From Stentor coeruleus (Eukaryota > Ciliophora > Heterotrichea > Heterotrichida > Stentoridae), in NCBI GenBank assembly GCA_001970955.1, contig MPUH01000952.1, positions 1 to 28,507 on the forward strand: a DNA stretch of 28,507 bases. The letters run 5' to 3'. The notes under the pieces were generated by a model. The model had not been told where the DNA came from, ran no database searches, and saw only the letters and a list, made by a program, of their open reading frames with translations. Both the position numbers and the translations under genes were made by a program. Each line of letters opens with the position of its first letter. Position 1 is the stretch's first letter. Below, one piece after another: positions 18,825-28,056 of the stretch.

Positions 18825-20097
18825 TTTATTATATGTTTGATTATTGGTAATACTTTGATGATGGTTTTAATTTATATGCTAAATATGCTTAAAAATAACA
18901 TATTTTGATTATGGTTTTGGATTAGGTTTTAACTTAAAAATTATCATATTTTATGATGTGTTTGAGAAAGGTAGGCTTGGACTAGGGTATTAGGGAAGGT
19001 TTTGGCTTTGTGAGGGAAAAAAATCTGATATGGTTAATTTTTGTTGAAATATTAGAAATAAGCGAAATGGTGACGATTTTGATAGGTTTATAATATTGTT
19101 TGTATATTAGGATAAGAAAAAGTTTTAAATGCATATTGTTGTTGGGTAAATTGGAGAATTTGATTTTGGCTTAGTTTTTATGGTAGTATTAAGGGTTTAT
19201 ATTTAATAGAATTATTATAATATGATAGGATCAGAAAATATTATATGTTATAAAAATATTATATACAGGTATAACTGTGATACATATACATCTAAGATAA
19301 TTAAATATCAAACTGTTTATATGAGGAATTATATATGCATTTTGTTTAAAATAGTATTTAGTTTTGGTAAAGTAATAAAAAGCTTTTGGGTTTAGTAATC
19401 TTGATGTTTGCAAATAATTTAAACCTGCTTTGAAATATATGGGATTAACTAATTATTAGGTTTGATATAATTATTATATAAATCAAAAATAGATTTACAT
19501 GTTAAGTGATTCTATACTAGTTAATAGTTATCTTAATTAATTAGAAAAGAAACAATAAAGACCTCCTGAACAAATAAAGAGTCACATAACCAGCGACAAC
19601 AAGTGGTTTAATATACCGAATCTGCCTAAAGAAAGAGATCGTAGGACAAACAAACCTCGATCGGACAAGGTTTAAGCCATGCCACCTTAACTATCACTCA
19701 CTTTAAACTTTATCTTAATTATATACTTTTTATTATTATAAGGCTGATTATAATTGGAGTTTATAGTTTAAATCATACAATGGACTATCTACAACATAAA
19801 ATAATATACTAAACCATATACACTCCACAGAAAACAAAATATAAAATATTTCACTGTAATTATTCTATTATACTATATAAATCTTCAACAATTATCACAA
19901 AATTAGGCTAAATCCAACTAATTTTTATATCTCAACCCTACTTTAATAAAATAATCTAAAATAAAAACTCTCACTTCAAAAAAATACCCTAACACTCACT
20001 CTTACTTCTAATAATATCATAATTTCTATATCCTTTTATAATTTAAAAAAAATCTTTATCATCCCATATAAATTTATTATAAATCTTAAGTCAATTT
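18825..20097. other. Long intergenic region
   Basis: G-rich on the plus strand next to the Mpo1-like start, C-rich near 19920-20050, 3' of the phosphatase gene. A 60-codon ORF at 19231-19413 looks like chance. A GC-enriched island at 19560-19690 is listed separately. Confidence 0.5.
19560..19690. ncRNA. Candidate structured RNA in a GC-enriched island
   Basis: Positions 19561-19680 hold 49 G+C of 120, against 10 of 60 at 19441-19500. No ORF covers the island. Perfect inverted repeats include AACCA (19588-19592) with TGGTT (19604-19608), and AAACCT (19652-19657) with AGGTTT (19668-19673). This suits a small RNA with two hairpins. I could not match it to tRNA, U1-U6, SRP, RNase P or C/D snoRNA signatures, and an H/ACA fold lacks a clear ACA box. 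Strand unknown. Confidence 0.3.
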
Positions 20098-20970
20098 TTA
20101 GTTATTATCATGATCAAGATACTTTTTAATAAAAACTCGCACATCGGCGATGTTTTTAAGTGTTTTAAGGAAAAAGATGAGCTTTAAAAGCTCATTATCA
20201 TCTTTATCACCAAGCCAAGACGATACAGGAAATCCATTAAGCCGCTGATAAGAATAAGATATTGGCTGATCATCTACAATAATAACACTACCAAGTTCCC
20301 TACCTTGAATAATAGACAAATCTTTTATAAACCCTTTATCAGTTTTGATACAGTTTTCTCGATAAAATCTATATTTAATGAGCTTTCCTGAAGGGTCAAG
20401 ATAGTCTAAAATCCGGTCAGCATAACGTTTTGTAGAAGCTGTGAAAATTACGACTTCAAAAAATTCCCCTGCATATTCAAGAAGCTCTTTTGCATAAGGT
20501 CTTATAGAAAATGATAATAAAGGAGAGCCAGAGAGGGTAATTTCTGGTTGTTTATCGACCTTGCTACATATTAAAGTCTCGTCTAAGTCTAAAACTAGGG
20601 TTTTTTGGCTTTTATTGGCTTTTGGAAATTTTATGATTGCCTGACTATTGGATAAAATCTGCTTTTTTACAAAAGAAAGTCTTACGATTTTTATAGGTGT
20701 ATTTTCTTCTTTATTATTGTTTTCTTGTCTTAGTTTGTCTGAGGAGATATCTAGGAGTTTCTTTTTAGTGACTACAGCTTTACGCTTTATGAAATATTGA
20801 TTGAATTTTTCGAACGAAAAAACTTTTGAGTTTGAGTTCGGGATTGTCGAGATTTCTTTGTGGAGCTCAGATTTGTTTTTGAGGTTGAGCTTAGGTTTTA
20901 TTGGTAATGATTTGATTGAGAATGAGCCGTTGAAGGTTCTGTTATAAATCCCTGGTAATAAAGAATTCAT
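20098..20970 (-). CDS. SCP/FCP1-type HAD phosphatase
   Basis: Encodes 290 aa, ATG to TAA. Residues 1-120 are lysine/asparagine-rich and probably flexible. The catalytic domain covers about 121-285. Motif I is DLDET (D128 nucleophile, D130 acid/base, T132), motif II is FTAS around T178, and the IIVDDQP segment supplies D233 and D234. The ASTKRYADRILDYLDP, YRENC and KDLSIIQG stretches are typical of the CTD small phosphatase/Dullard group. These enzymes remove phosphate from Ser/Thr residues of proteins, for example the RNA polymerase II tail or lipin. No BRCT domain follows, so it is SCP/Dullard-like rather than full FCP1. No transmembrane helix is seen at the N-terminus, unlike Dullard. The exact substrate cannot be deduced. 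Confidence 0.92.
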   Translation of the reverse strand: MNSLLPGIYNRTFNGSFSIKSLPIKPKLNLKNKSELHKEISTIPNSNSKVFSFEKFNQYFIKRKAVVTKKKLLDISSDKLRQENNNKEENTPIKIVRLSFVKKQILSNSQAIIKFPKANKSQKTLVLDLDETLICSKVDKQPEITLSGSPLLSFSIRPYAKELLEYAGEFFEVVIFTASTKRYADRILDYLDPSGKLIKYRFYRENCIKTDKGFIKDLSIIQGRELGSVIIVDDQPISYSYQRLNGFPVSSWLGDKDDNELLKLIFFLKTLKNIADVRVFIKKYLDHDNN

Positions 20971-21322
20971 TTATCTATCATTCATTTTTGTTTGAATTCA
21001 AACAAGTTTTAATGATTACTTGATATGAAAAGACTATATAAAATATGAACAGGGTTTTATTTGATATCACCACTTAAAACTTATCCTTTTATTAAATGTT
21101 TTTATTTAGTTTTCATCAGAAATTTATTCTATCCAAATGGACTTTATCCAGTAACCCTGCCTAAATTTTTTGTATTCATATTAAATTTATATGAAAACCC
21201 AGGAATAATCTTTTATGTAAATGCTATAGTTCATACTAAGACTTATATAAAAAGAATATAAAAACTCTTGACCTTTACTAGTCAATATGATAATCCTTTA
21301 AAAGTCTTTTGATAGAATTATA

Positions 21323-21448
21323 TTATCAGTCAATATATTAAATGTATTTACTTGTATTTTTAATACTTATATTGAATATATTATCAGGTCAAATATAAAA
21401 TGTATTTAGTTGTAGTCTTTATATGATACTTATATTGAATATATTATT
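21323..21448. repeat. Diverged tandem repeat, two units of about 60 bp
   Basis: Unit 1 starts ttatcag at 21323 and unit 2 starts ttatcag at 21381. Both contain aaatgtattta, then a T-rich stretch, then acttatattgaatatatta. Unit 2 has small insertions. Unlike the N-associated duplications, these copies differ, so they are real and older. Confidence 0.6.
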
Positions 21449-21555
21449 TGATATCAAAATATAGTCAAGGTAAAAATTGTGATAAAATTCANCTTATATT
21501 GAATATATTATTTGATATCAAAATATAGTCAAGGTAAAAATTGTGATAAAATTCA
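21429..21555. repeat. 63-bp direct repeat split by a single N
   Basis: Positions 21429-21491 and 21493-21555 appear identical, with only the N at 21492 between them. Probably an unmerged contig overlap. Confidence 0.85.
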
Positions 21556-21711
21556 AGATTTTTTTGATAAGTTAATAAGGAATATACTAGGATAATAGTT
21601 TAAATATAGAAAATGATAAGGATTTATTGTACTATTATATTCAACATTCAAAGAGAATTTATAATAAAAATGATATATGTATTAATATACAAAAAATATT
21701 ATTAACAGTTT

Positions 21712-22818
21712 TTATTTAACCGATTTTCTTATGTGGATTTTAGCTGGAGTAACACTGCGTTTCCCTATAGGTTTAAAGCTTTTGACTCTTTTAAAGCTCT
21801 TTGCTCTTTTACTGATTTCCTTTGAGATCGATTTAGCTAATTGTTGTTTTTCTCTTGTTTCTGTTACTGGATCTTCTTCACATATAATCTCATTAAGATT
21901 TTCCATAGTATTCTTAAAATAGCTCATATTTTGTGATCTATCTGCCTCAGGAGATATTGGTAATACACTTATTTTCCCTAACATGCTTTGAGCTTCATCA
22001 TCTGTTAAACTCCCTCTGTTATGTAGTCTATTAATCTTTGTCTTTAATATTTTAAACTCATTTGGTGATATGCTTTTATTCCACCTACTCTCCAAAAAAC
22101 TGTTTGTTTCACTATCATTAATCTTTATAATTGGTTTTTTATCATCAACCCAATAAATCCTAAGTAAATCAGAAGCAACTTTTTCTAAATGCCTTGTTAG
22201 AACATTGATATGAGCCCAAACTTTTTTGTTTTCTCTATCACTTCGTACTTCTAATTCAGGTTCTTCGCTTGGGTTATTAAGATAAAACCCGTTTAATAAT
22301 TTTATTGGAAGTTTGCATTTTATAAGCTTGTCGTAGTTGCATATAACTTCATTATGGACTAAAGTTTTTATGATTTTCATCAGTTTTTCTTTGATTTCCA
22401 AAGGCTTTATGCTTGTAGGAGTGGCGGTTTTACATAGAGTTTTATATGAATTCGTCATATCTTCACAAAAAATTGTAAAGTTTTTCTTTTCTTTGAAGAC
22501 TATTTTTTCTAAATTTAGCAAATGACTTTTGAGAGTTTTTGATATTCTTTTTACCCGACTAAAAGATTTTAGATTCTCAGTTAAGCTTTGAAGGTTCTGA
22601 GAATGCTTAATGTCAAGGTCTATAAGGTCAGATGCTAAGGTTGAAAGTTTGCATATTTTTGATTTATCAATAAGGACTTTCTCATGATGTTCCTGTTTAA
22701 AAATTACAGACTCAGTTCTTGTGTTGATTGAGTTTATAACAGAAATCAGCTCTTTATGTTTAAGAGCTGAGTATTTGTAAGTGTCTTTGATAGAAAAGAG
22801 GTATGTATGATATTTCAT
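21712..22818 (-). CDS. Unknown helical protein with basic tail
   Basis: Encodes 368 aa, ATG to TAA. I do not recognise a family. Residues about 20-160 are rich in Lys, Leu, Glu and Ser with heptad-like spacing, suggesting long helices or a coiled coil. About 205-225 contains KKVWAHINVLTRHLEKVASDL. The last 40 residues are strongly basic (SKRAKSFKRVKSFKPIGKR and beyond) and Ser-rich. Such a layout suits a cytoskeletal or membrane-curvature protein, but that is a guess. There is no signal peptide or transmembrane helix. Codon use and length support a real gene; about 740 bp separate it from the phosphatase gene. Confidence 0.8.
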   Translation of the reverse strand: MKYHTYLFSIKDTYKYSALKHKELISVINSINTRTESVIFKQEHHEKVLIDKSKICKLSTLASDLIDLDIKHSQNLQSLTENLKSFSRVKRISKTLKSHLLNLEKIVFKEKKNFTIFCEDMTNSYKTLCKTATPTSIKPLEIKEKLMKIIKTLVHNEVICNYDKLIKCKLPIKLLNGFYLNNPSEEPELEVRSDRENKKVWAHINVLTRHLEKVASDLLRIYWVDDKKPIIKINDSETNSFLESRWNKSISPNEFKILKTKINRLHNRGSLTDDEAQSMLGKISVLPISPEADRSQNMSYFKNTMENLNEIICEEDPVTETREKQQLAKSISKEISKRAKSFKRVKSFKPIGKRSVTPAKIHIRKSVK

Positions 22819-22995
22819 AGAAGAAATTAAAAATATGATTTATTATGCTAATAAAATTGTGACGAAATATATGTTTTAAAGCATATCTTTAATATTTTAT
22901 TTGTGATTATTGATTTAAAGTTTACATTTTTATGTTAGGTGTTAATGCAACTTTAAGATTTTACAATATTGATGCTAATCTAAATGTTATGATAA

Positions 22996-23217
22996 TTATC
23001 TTTTAACTAAATATTCGCCCATCTTCCAATCGATTCCATTTATTTCAAGTGGAATATGCACTTGATTATAAAATAAAAGCATATAATTAATTTCTCTCAA
23101 AAATCCCAAAGATAATACAATAAATCTCCAGCCACTGATGCTAGAATAAGACTGTGAGTATTTTCCTACAAGGCTAAATAAAGATAAGATGATAGAGTAT
23201 GTATAAAAGAAATACAC
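22996..23217 (-). pseudogene. Doubtful small coding frame or gene remnant
   Basis: A 73-codon frame ends in TAA and has coding-like composition: two hydrophobic stretches, then a polar tail with NGIDWKMGEYLVKR. It begins with GTG, not ATG; the first in-frame ATG leaves under 30 residues. An upstream ATG (23219) is in another frame, and no 15-nt intron links the two. It may be the 3' remnant of a lost membrane-protein gene, or chance. Confidence 0.25.
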
Positions 23218-23331
23218 ATTTGTTTAAAAGATATAAATGATCATCTAAGTTAAATGCGCAATACCAGCATATTAAACAATATCATCTCGATCTATCTTGT
23301 ATATATCATATCAAAAGGACAATCTGCTTTT

Positions 23332-23350
23332 CCAACTTTTAACCAGTTGG
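23332..23350. other. Perfect 6-bp hairpin in intergenic DNA
   Basis: CCAACT (23332-23337), a 7-nt loop, then AGTTGG (23345-23350). It sits in a locally GC-richer patch that includes gatctatcttg and ggacaatctgc. It could belong to a small RNA; no family is recognised. Confidence 0.2.
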
Positions 23351-23582
23351 GTGTGTTCCTAATAAACCATAATAATACTCAGAATACTCATAGTCACGAA
23401 TATTAAAAATATATTTTACCTCTCTTCAAATTTTCAAAGCCACCTCATATACATCTAACTTCCTTTATAAAATAAAAACTATGAATTTCCCTGCATACAT
23501 TATTCATCTTTCACAAAATAAACTATTCTCATAAATCTTATAACTTAATATCAACACATTAAAAAATCATACTTTGCTTTTT

Positions 23583-25883
23583 TTATTCTCTATACTCAAG
23601 CATTCTTGTCCTAAGTATTTCTCTAACCTCTTTGCCAACCTTATGAGCTCTAAATGGTACCGGGCGTTCTGGGCTTCTTCTACTAGGTGAAGAAATCCTC
23701 ATATTAGCCAATGCCGAATCATTTTCCATTCTTGCCAATAACCTAGCAGCCGTATTCCCAATTCTACTTTGCATAGTCTCAGAAAGTGTAGTTCTTGAGT
23801 AACTTTCTGTCCTTTCTCCTCTTAATCCTTTATATCCATTATCAATTTTATAAGTATTTTCCCCTTTACCCAATATAACTGGAGATGATGTAAATTTAAC
23901 TTTATTAGGACTTGTTGATCTTCTATTTTCCCTATCATTAATTGGACCATTCAACATAGTCAATGTCCTTTCTTTATAATCCTTAGCCCTTGCCGCAAGT
24001 TCCTTTTCTAAATTCTCAAACAATTTTTTATTCTTTTCTTCTAATTCAATATTATTCTGCTTATATATTTTATTCTCTTCTACAAGTCTGTTAATTTGTA
24101 TCATAATTTCATGATGACTTTTTGAAAGCTTATCAATTTCGAGATCTTTATTTAATAATATATGATTAAAGTTTTCTTTCTCATAAACATTCCTATTGAT
24201 TTCTTCGTTTTTTGCTATATTCATATGATTTTCTATATCATGTATTTGACATAAAAGTTCTTCAACTTGTTTATTTAATTTTGAATTCTCATCTTTTAGC
24301 CTTTGATATGATTGTTCTAATAAAATCTTTCCTTGTAATTCCGCTTTTACAGTTGTCCTTTCTTGATCTAATTCTCGATTGATATTTTCACATTGAGCAA
24401 GAGCTTTGTTTAGAACATCTTCAATTTCTAAAGAATGATTGTTTTTAAGACTATCAAGATTCCTTTTTAACATATAATTTTCTTCTTTCAACTGTTTGAT
24501 TTCATTCACTGAGTTTTTACACTGGTTTTGGATTTCTTGGTTTCTAAGAAAAAGTTGTTGATTTTCTTCTTTGAGTTTGATGATTTCATAATCATATGAT
24601 TGTATGTTTTTTTCTATATAAACTGATGGGTTTTTATTTTTAAAGACCTGGTTTGTGTTTTCGATTACCGTCGGTTCTTGTTGGAAGATTGTAGTTTTTG
24701 ATGTAAAATCACTTGAATAATCTTGTCTATATCGTCGTCTTTGTTCTGTAGTTTCAGCTTTACTATAACTTCTCATATGATTTTGTGTTCTAGTCGGTGT
24801 ACGTTGTCTTATAACATCATTACTAAGGGCAATACAAAAACTCCCTCCACATGAGATTTGGTTTATTTTCTTACCCAATACCCCTGGTATTAAAGTTGGC
24901 ATACTCCTTGGCTCAGTATCTGCAAGTCCCAATTCCCCATTTGTATTGTTTCCCCAGGTATAAACTGACATATCTTGTAAGACCACAACAGCAAAAGTAC
25001 TCCCAATACTCAGATCTTTAACCCTAGAAGGCAAATGAACTTTATAAGGTACTAAATATTCACCAAAAGTCCCACTTCCCCATAAATACAAAAACCCATT
25101 CTCACAAATTGCTCCTGTGCAATACCCACAAGATATTTTTATTATAAAAATCCCATCTAAAGCTTTTACCCTTTCTGGTGTTGAGGTACTTTTTTTATTC
25201 CCATGACCTAATTGCCCATATGAATTCCCTCCCATAGTAAAAACTTGTCCTTTATTGTTTATAAATGCTGTATGAAACACCCCAGATGATACTTGAACAA
25301 CATTTTCAGCTTCGATTATCACAGGGAAAAATTCTTTTTCCCTTTTTCTTGTACCTAACTGGCCTGCTTCTCCACAACCAATCATAGCTAAGCGTTTATT
25401 TTTTAATAGTATTGCTGTATGTCTTGATCCACAACTAACTGATTGAGCTTCAGAATTATCAGGTAACTGTACTTTTTGTGGGGAGTATTGGTTTAGAGAA
25501 TTCCCTAGACCTAATGCACCAAAATCGCCTAAACCCCAAGTATAAAGGCTACCATTTTGGGTTATACAAGCTGTATGACCCCAACCACAGGAAATTGTTA
25601 TTGGATTAAGACCTGATAGAAATGATACAAGGCATGGAGATGAACTATAGTTCACTTCTTTATCGTCTATTCCTAAACGACCATCACTATTATTTCCCAT
25701 AGTATAAACATGACCTTGACTTGATATAAAAGCTGCATGCTCTTCACCGCAGCTGATTTCTTTAATCAGAACATTAAATGTGCATAAACGTGGGGAAGGG
25801 TAACTTTTCCCTATAGCTCCACCTAGGCCTAACTGCCCGAAATCGTCACTTCCCCATGCGAAAACTTCAGTATATGAGTCCAT
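23583..25883 (-). CDS. RCC1-propeller protein with long coiled coil
   Basis: Encodes 766 aa if the ATG at 25883 (MDSYTEVFAWG) is used. The open frame runs 26 codons further up to 25961, but that first codon is TTG with no ATG between, so the shorter start is preferred. Seven RCC1-type repeats fill about residues 5-365, with signatures such as WGSDDFGQLG, MGNNSDGRLG, MGGNSYGQLG and WGNNTNGELG, giving a seven-bladed propeller. A short linker leads to a coiled coil at about 425-650, then a Ser/Arg-rich tail with RRSTSPNK and SSPSRRSPERP. RCC1 itself is the Ran exchange factor, but many RCC1-repeat proteins have other partners. The fused coiled coil suggests a scaffold, for example cytoskeletal. 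The substrate GTPase, if any, is unknown. Confidence 0.9.
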   Translation of the reverse strand: MDSYTEVFAWGSDDFGQLGLGGAIGKSYPSPRLCTFNVLIKEISCGEEHAAFISSQGHVYTMGNNSDGRLGIDDKEVNYSSSPCLVSFLSGLNPITISCGWGHTACITQNGSLYTWGLGDFGALGLGNSLNQYSPQKVQLPDNSEAQSVSCGSRHTAILLKNKRLAMIGCGEAGQLGTRKREKEFFPVIIEAENVVQVSSGVFHTAFINNKGQVFTMGGNSYGQLGHGNKKSTSTPERVKALDGIFIIKISCGYCTGAICENGFLYLWGSGTFGEYLVPYKVHLPSRVKDLSIGSTFAVVVLQDMSVYTWGNNTNGELGLADTEPRSMPTLIPGVLGKKINQISCGGSFCIALSNDVIRQRTPTRTQNHMRSYSKAETTEQRRRYRQDYSSDFTSKTTIFQQEPTVIENTNQVFKNKNPSVYIEKNIQSYDYEIIKLKEENQQLFLRNQEIQNQCKNSVNEIKQLKEENYMLKRNLDSLKNNHSLEIEDVLNKALAQCENINRELDQERTTVKAELQGKILLEQSYQRLKDENSKLNKQVEELLCQIHDIENHMNIAKNEEINRNVYEKENFNHILLNKDLEIDKLSKSHHEIMIQINRLVEENKIYKQNNIELEEKNKKLFENLEKELAARAKDYKERTLTMLNGPINDRENRRSTSPNKVKFTSSPVILGKGENTYKIDNGYKGLRGERTESYSRTTLSETMQSRIGNTAARLLARMENDSALANMRISSPSRRSPERPVPFRAHKVGKEVREILRTRMLEYRE

Positions 25884-27504
25884 TATTATAGTTTTTAAAT
25901 ATTTCCCTTTTGAATATTTCTTATGAAGAAAATAAAGAAACCTGCTTAAGAGGTGTATCAATATATAAGTATCAGGTTTTTTAAATTTGCTTTATTATGA
26001 TTTAGTAAATAAGTTTTAGTTTTTATTTGTGAGAATATATAGTGTGGATTATAAAATACTTAGGATAATTATTTATGATAAGAGAATAATGAATTTTATT
26101 GATGGAATAGTTGTAATATAGTTGATGGCATGATAAAAAATACAAAGACTTAATATTTTGTATATAAGAGTTTATATTAAAAAAATGATAGTATTTTCTT
26201 GATATATGGGAAAGAATTATGTGGGATTCTTTGTCTCTATTATGATGTTTAGAAATTTTATTATTAGAAATATGAGTAATTTAGGCATATTATTCCAATG
26301 AAAATATTGAACTTTACATATAACTAGATAAGGTATTATCAACATTTATCTTTGAGGATAATTATATAATTAAACCCCTTCTTTTATATACTATTTTGAA
26401 TTCTGATATATAAAAAATTATAGATTTATGTAATTTTGGTAGACTATCTTAGTTGATAATTATCATTAAAAGGTTTAGTTTGTTAAAATTTAAAGTTTTT
26501 TTATTTTTTGCTATTAGTTTAATTTAAGGTGTTGATTTCCTATTATAGATTTCTTAAGATTAAAATTATATAATTAAAAGATATTGAATATGTGTTAATA
26601 AAAAAATATTGGGAATTAATATTAGTTATAGTGGGAATCATATGAGTTTTTCAGGATTAAGATAAAGTATTAAGGTTAAAATTATTATAATTTTATACCA
26701 TTGCTATATTTGTCTAAATTAGAATACGCAAAGCTGAGTAAGGTTGGATTTCTTCTTATATTCGGAACTTCCCCAAATATATTTATTAGTATTTTTAGGC
26801 TAAAGAGATTTTGATATTTTTTAAGCTATCTTATATATAAAATATGCTGTAAATAATTGTCAAATTAAGAAAAGCATATAGTATTATGAATTTCTTATAT
26901 GTAAAAGCCTAAATAAAAACCCTATGAATCAAAGATGTTTTCAATACTGAAAAACAAGCGAAATAGCAAATTTAAATCCATTCCGCAATAATATCTATTC
27001 TTCTCTTTACTCAAAATAATTACTTCCCTCTAGCTTTTAAAACTATACATTTAAACTATTATCCCCTTATAAATACATAAAATTCGCATACCTTCAGAAA
27101 ATATATTCAATTAAATGGTAAAAACCTAAGTAATCTTAATTCTAATCACTAAAAAGAAAATCCTAACCCCAAAAGGCAAAAAGACATCCCTATTCACATA
27201 AAAACGGTAATCTACCTATATCATAATTTCTAAAATTTTCCCTTCTCATTATCTTTTAACACTTTTTTTATCTTCTTTAATTTAGTTCATTACACCATAA
27301 CTCATAGAAAAATATATATTTTTTTTTTGAAATCCCAAACTATCCCTAAAAAATCATATTCACACACAATCCAATTATTACTACATATCATATAAAAAAA
27401 AACAATTCCATAGTTACCCGAAAAGTTTATTCCTTAGCAAATATTTAACTTTCTTAGAATTAGCCAGCAATTAATGTTTATAAATATCATATATCATATT
27501 TGAA
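25884..27504. other. Long intergenic region, no gene supported
   Basis: The left part is G-rich on the plus strand (5' of the RCC1 gene); the right part, from about 27000, is C-rich (5' of the next plus-strand gene). A 31-codon ATG frame at 26206 has no supporting motif. No RNA gene or repeat seen. Confidence 0.5.
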
Positions 27505-28056
27505 ATGCTACCAAAAAGACTTACAGCAAGACCTTCAAAGGTTATTATTTTCCATAATAAAGATCAAAACTTTCCAACAATACAATTGCTTCAACCTTCT
27601 ATAAGTAGCGAATTATCAAACAGTTTTATTAAATTTTCAGAGCAGCAAACTCGGAATCAGAAAGTTATTGACAACTATGGGTTACTTAATGTATGCCACT
27701 CACCCTGCTTAAACTCTAGTCCAATTACTATAAGAAATAGTGGGTCAAAGATCTGCATGGCTGATTTTCTAGGTGAAAAAAACGCTAAACAACTGATAAG
27801 TGCGAAAAAATTATTGCCACTAAGACGAAACCTGAAAAAAAAAATTTTTTTGAAGGAAGTTCAAGAAAAATCATCCTTGTTTCGGCCTACAACACCTGTT
27901 ATTATGGATCAAAATATAAAGTTAAGACTTGCTTTAGATAAAAGCAAGAGGAAACCTGAATCTCGAATTAGAAGACGTCGTGGAACAAAAAGCTTATCTT
28001 ATGCACCAAGTTTAGAAATTTTAACTAGCGACAGTATGGATAAAATATATTCATAA
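27505..28056 (+). CDS. Small basic protein of unknown function
   Basis: Encodes 183 aa, ATG to TAA. I do not recognise it. It is Lys/Arg/Ser-rich with no signal peptide or transmembrane helix. Basic patches include KKLLPLRRNLKKKIFLK (about 102-118) and KRKPESRIRRRRGTK (about 148-162), which could be nuclear signals. The C-poor, polar composition suggests mostly disordered structure. The upstream DNA is C-rich and G-poor like that of other plus-strand genes here, supporting a real gene. An intron to a further exon cannot be ruled out. Confidence 0.7.
   Translation: MLPKRLTARPSKVIIFHNKDQNFPTIQLLQPSISSELSNSFIKFSEQQTRNQKVIDNYGLLNVCHSPCLNSSPITIRNSGSKICMADFLGEKNAKQLISAKKLLPLRRNLKKKIFLKEVQEKSSLFRPTTPVIMDQNIKLRLALDKSKRKPESRIRRRRGTKSLSYAPSLEILTSDSMDKIYS

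Larger units (their letters stand above)
20971..21711. other. Intergenic region with tandem and artefactual repeats
   Basis: Holds no gene I can support. A 66-codon plus-strand frame at 21061-21261 starts only with TTG and shows no motif. Diverged tandem repeats occupy 21323-21448, and a duplication around an N lies at 21429-21555. Confidence 0.45.
22819..23582. other. Intergenic region with a small ORF and a hairpin
   Basis: Contains a doubtful 73-codon frame (22996-23217) and a perfect hairpin near 23332-23350, listed separately. Positions 23401-23520 have 26 C and 3 G on the plus strand, the composition seen 3' of minus-strand genes. Confidence 0.45.

Noticed and set aside
19231..19413. 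60-codon minus-strand ORF
   Set aside because: Low-complexity Ile/Tyr/Asn/Phe composition typical of translated AT-rich noise.
19986..19999. Telomere-like or telomerase-template-like ccctaacac
   Set aside because: A single short match, not repeated, with no surrounding RNA structure; probably chance in C-rich 3' flank DNA.
21061..21261. 66-codon plus-strand ORF
   Set aside because: Starts with TTG only, lacks motifs, and the nearby ATG is in another frame.
25884..25961. 26-residue N-terminal extension of the RCC1 protein
   Set aside because: Its first codon is TTG and no ATG occurs before 25883, so it is probably 5' leader.
26206..26301. Short ATG frame starting MGKNYVGFF
   Set aside because: Vaguely recalls part of DHHC acyltransferases, but the DHHC motif and flanks are missing.
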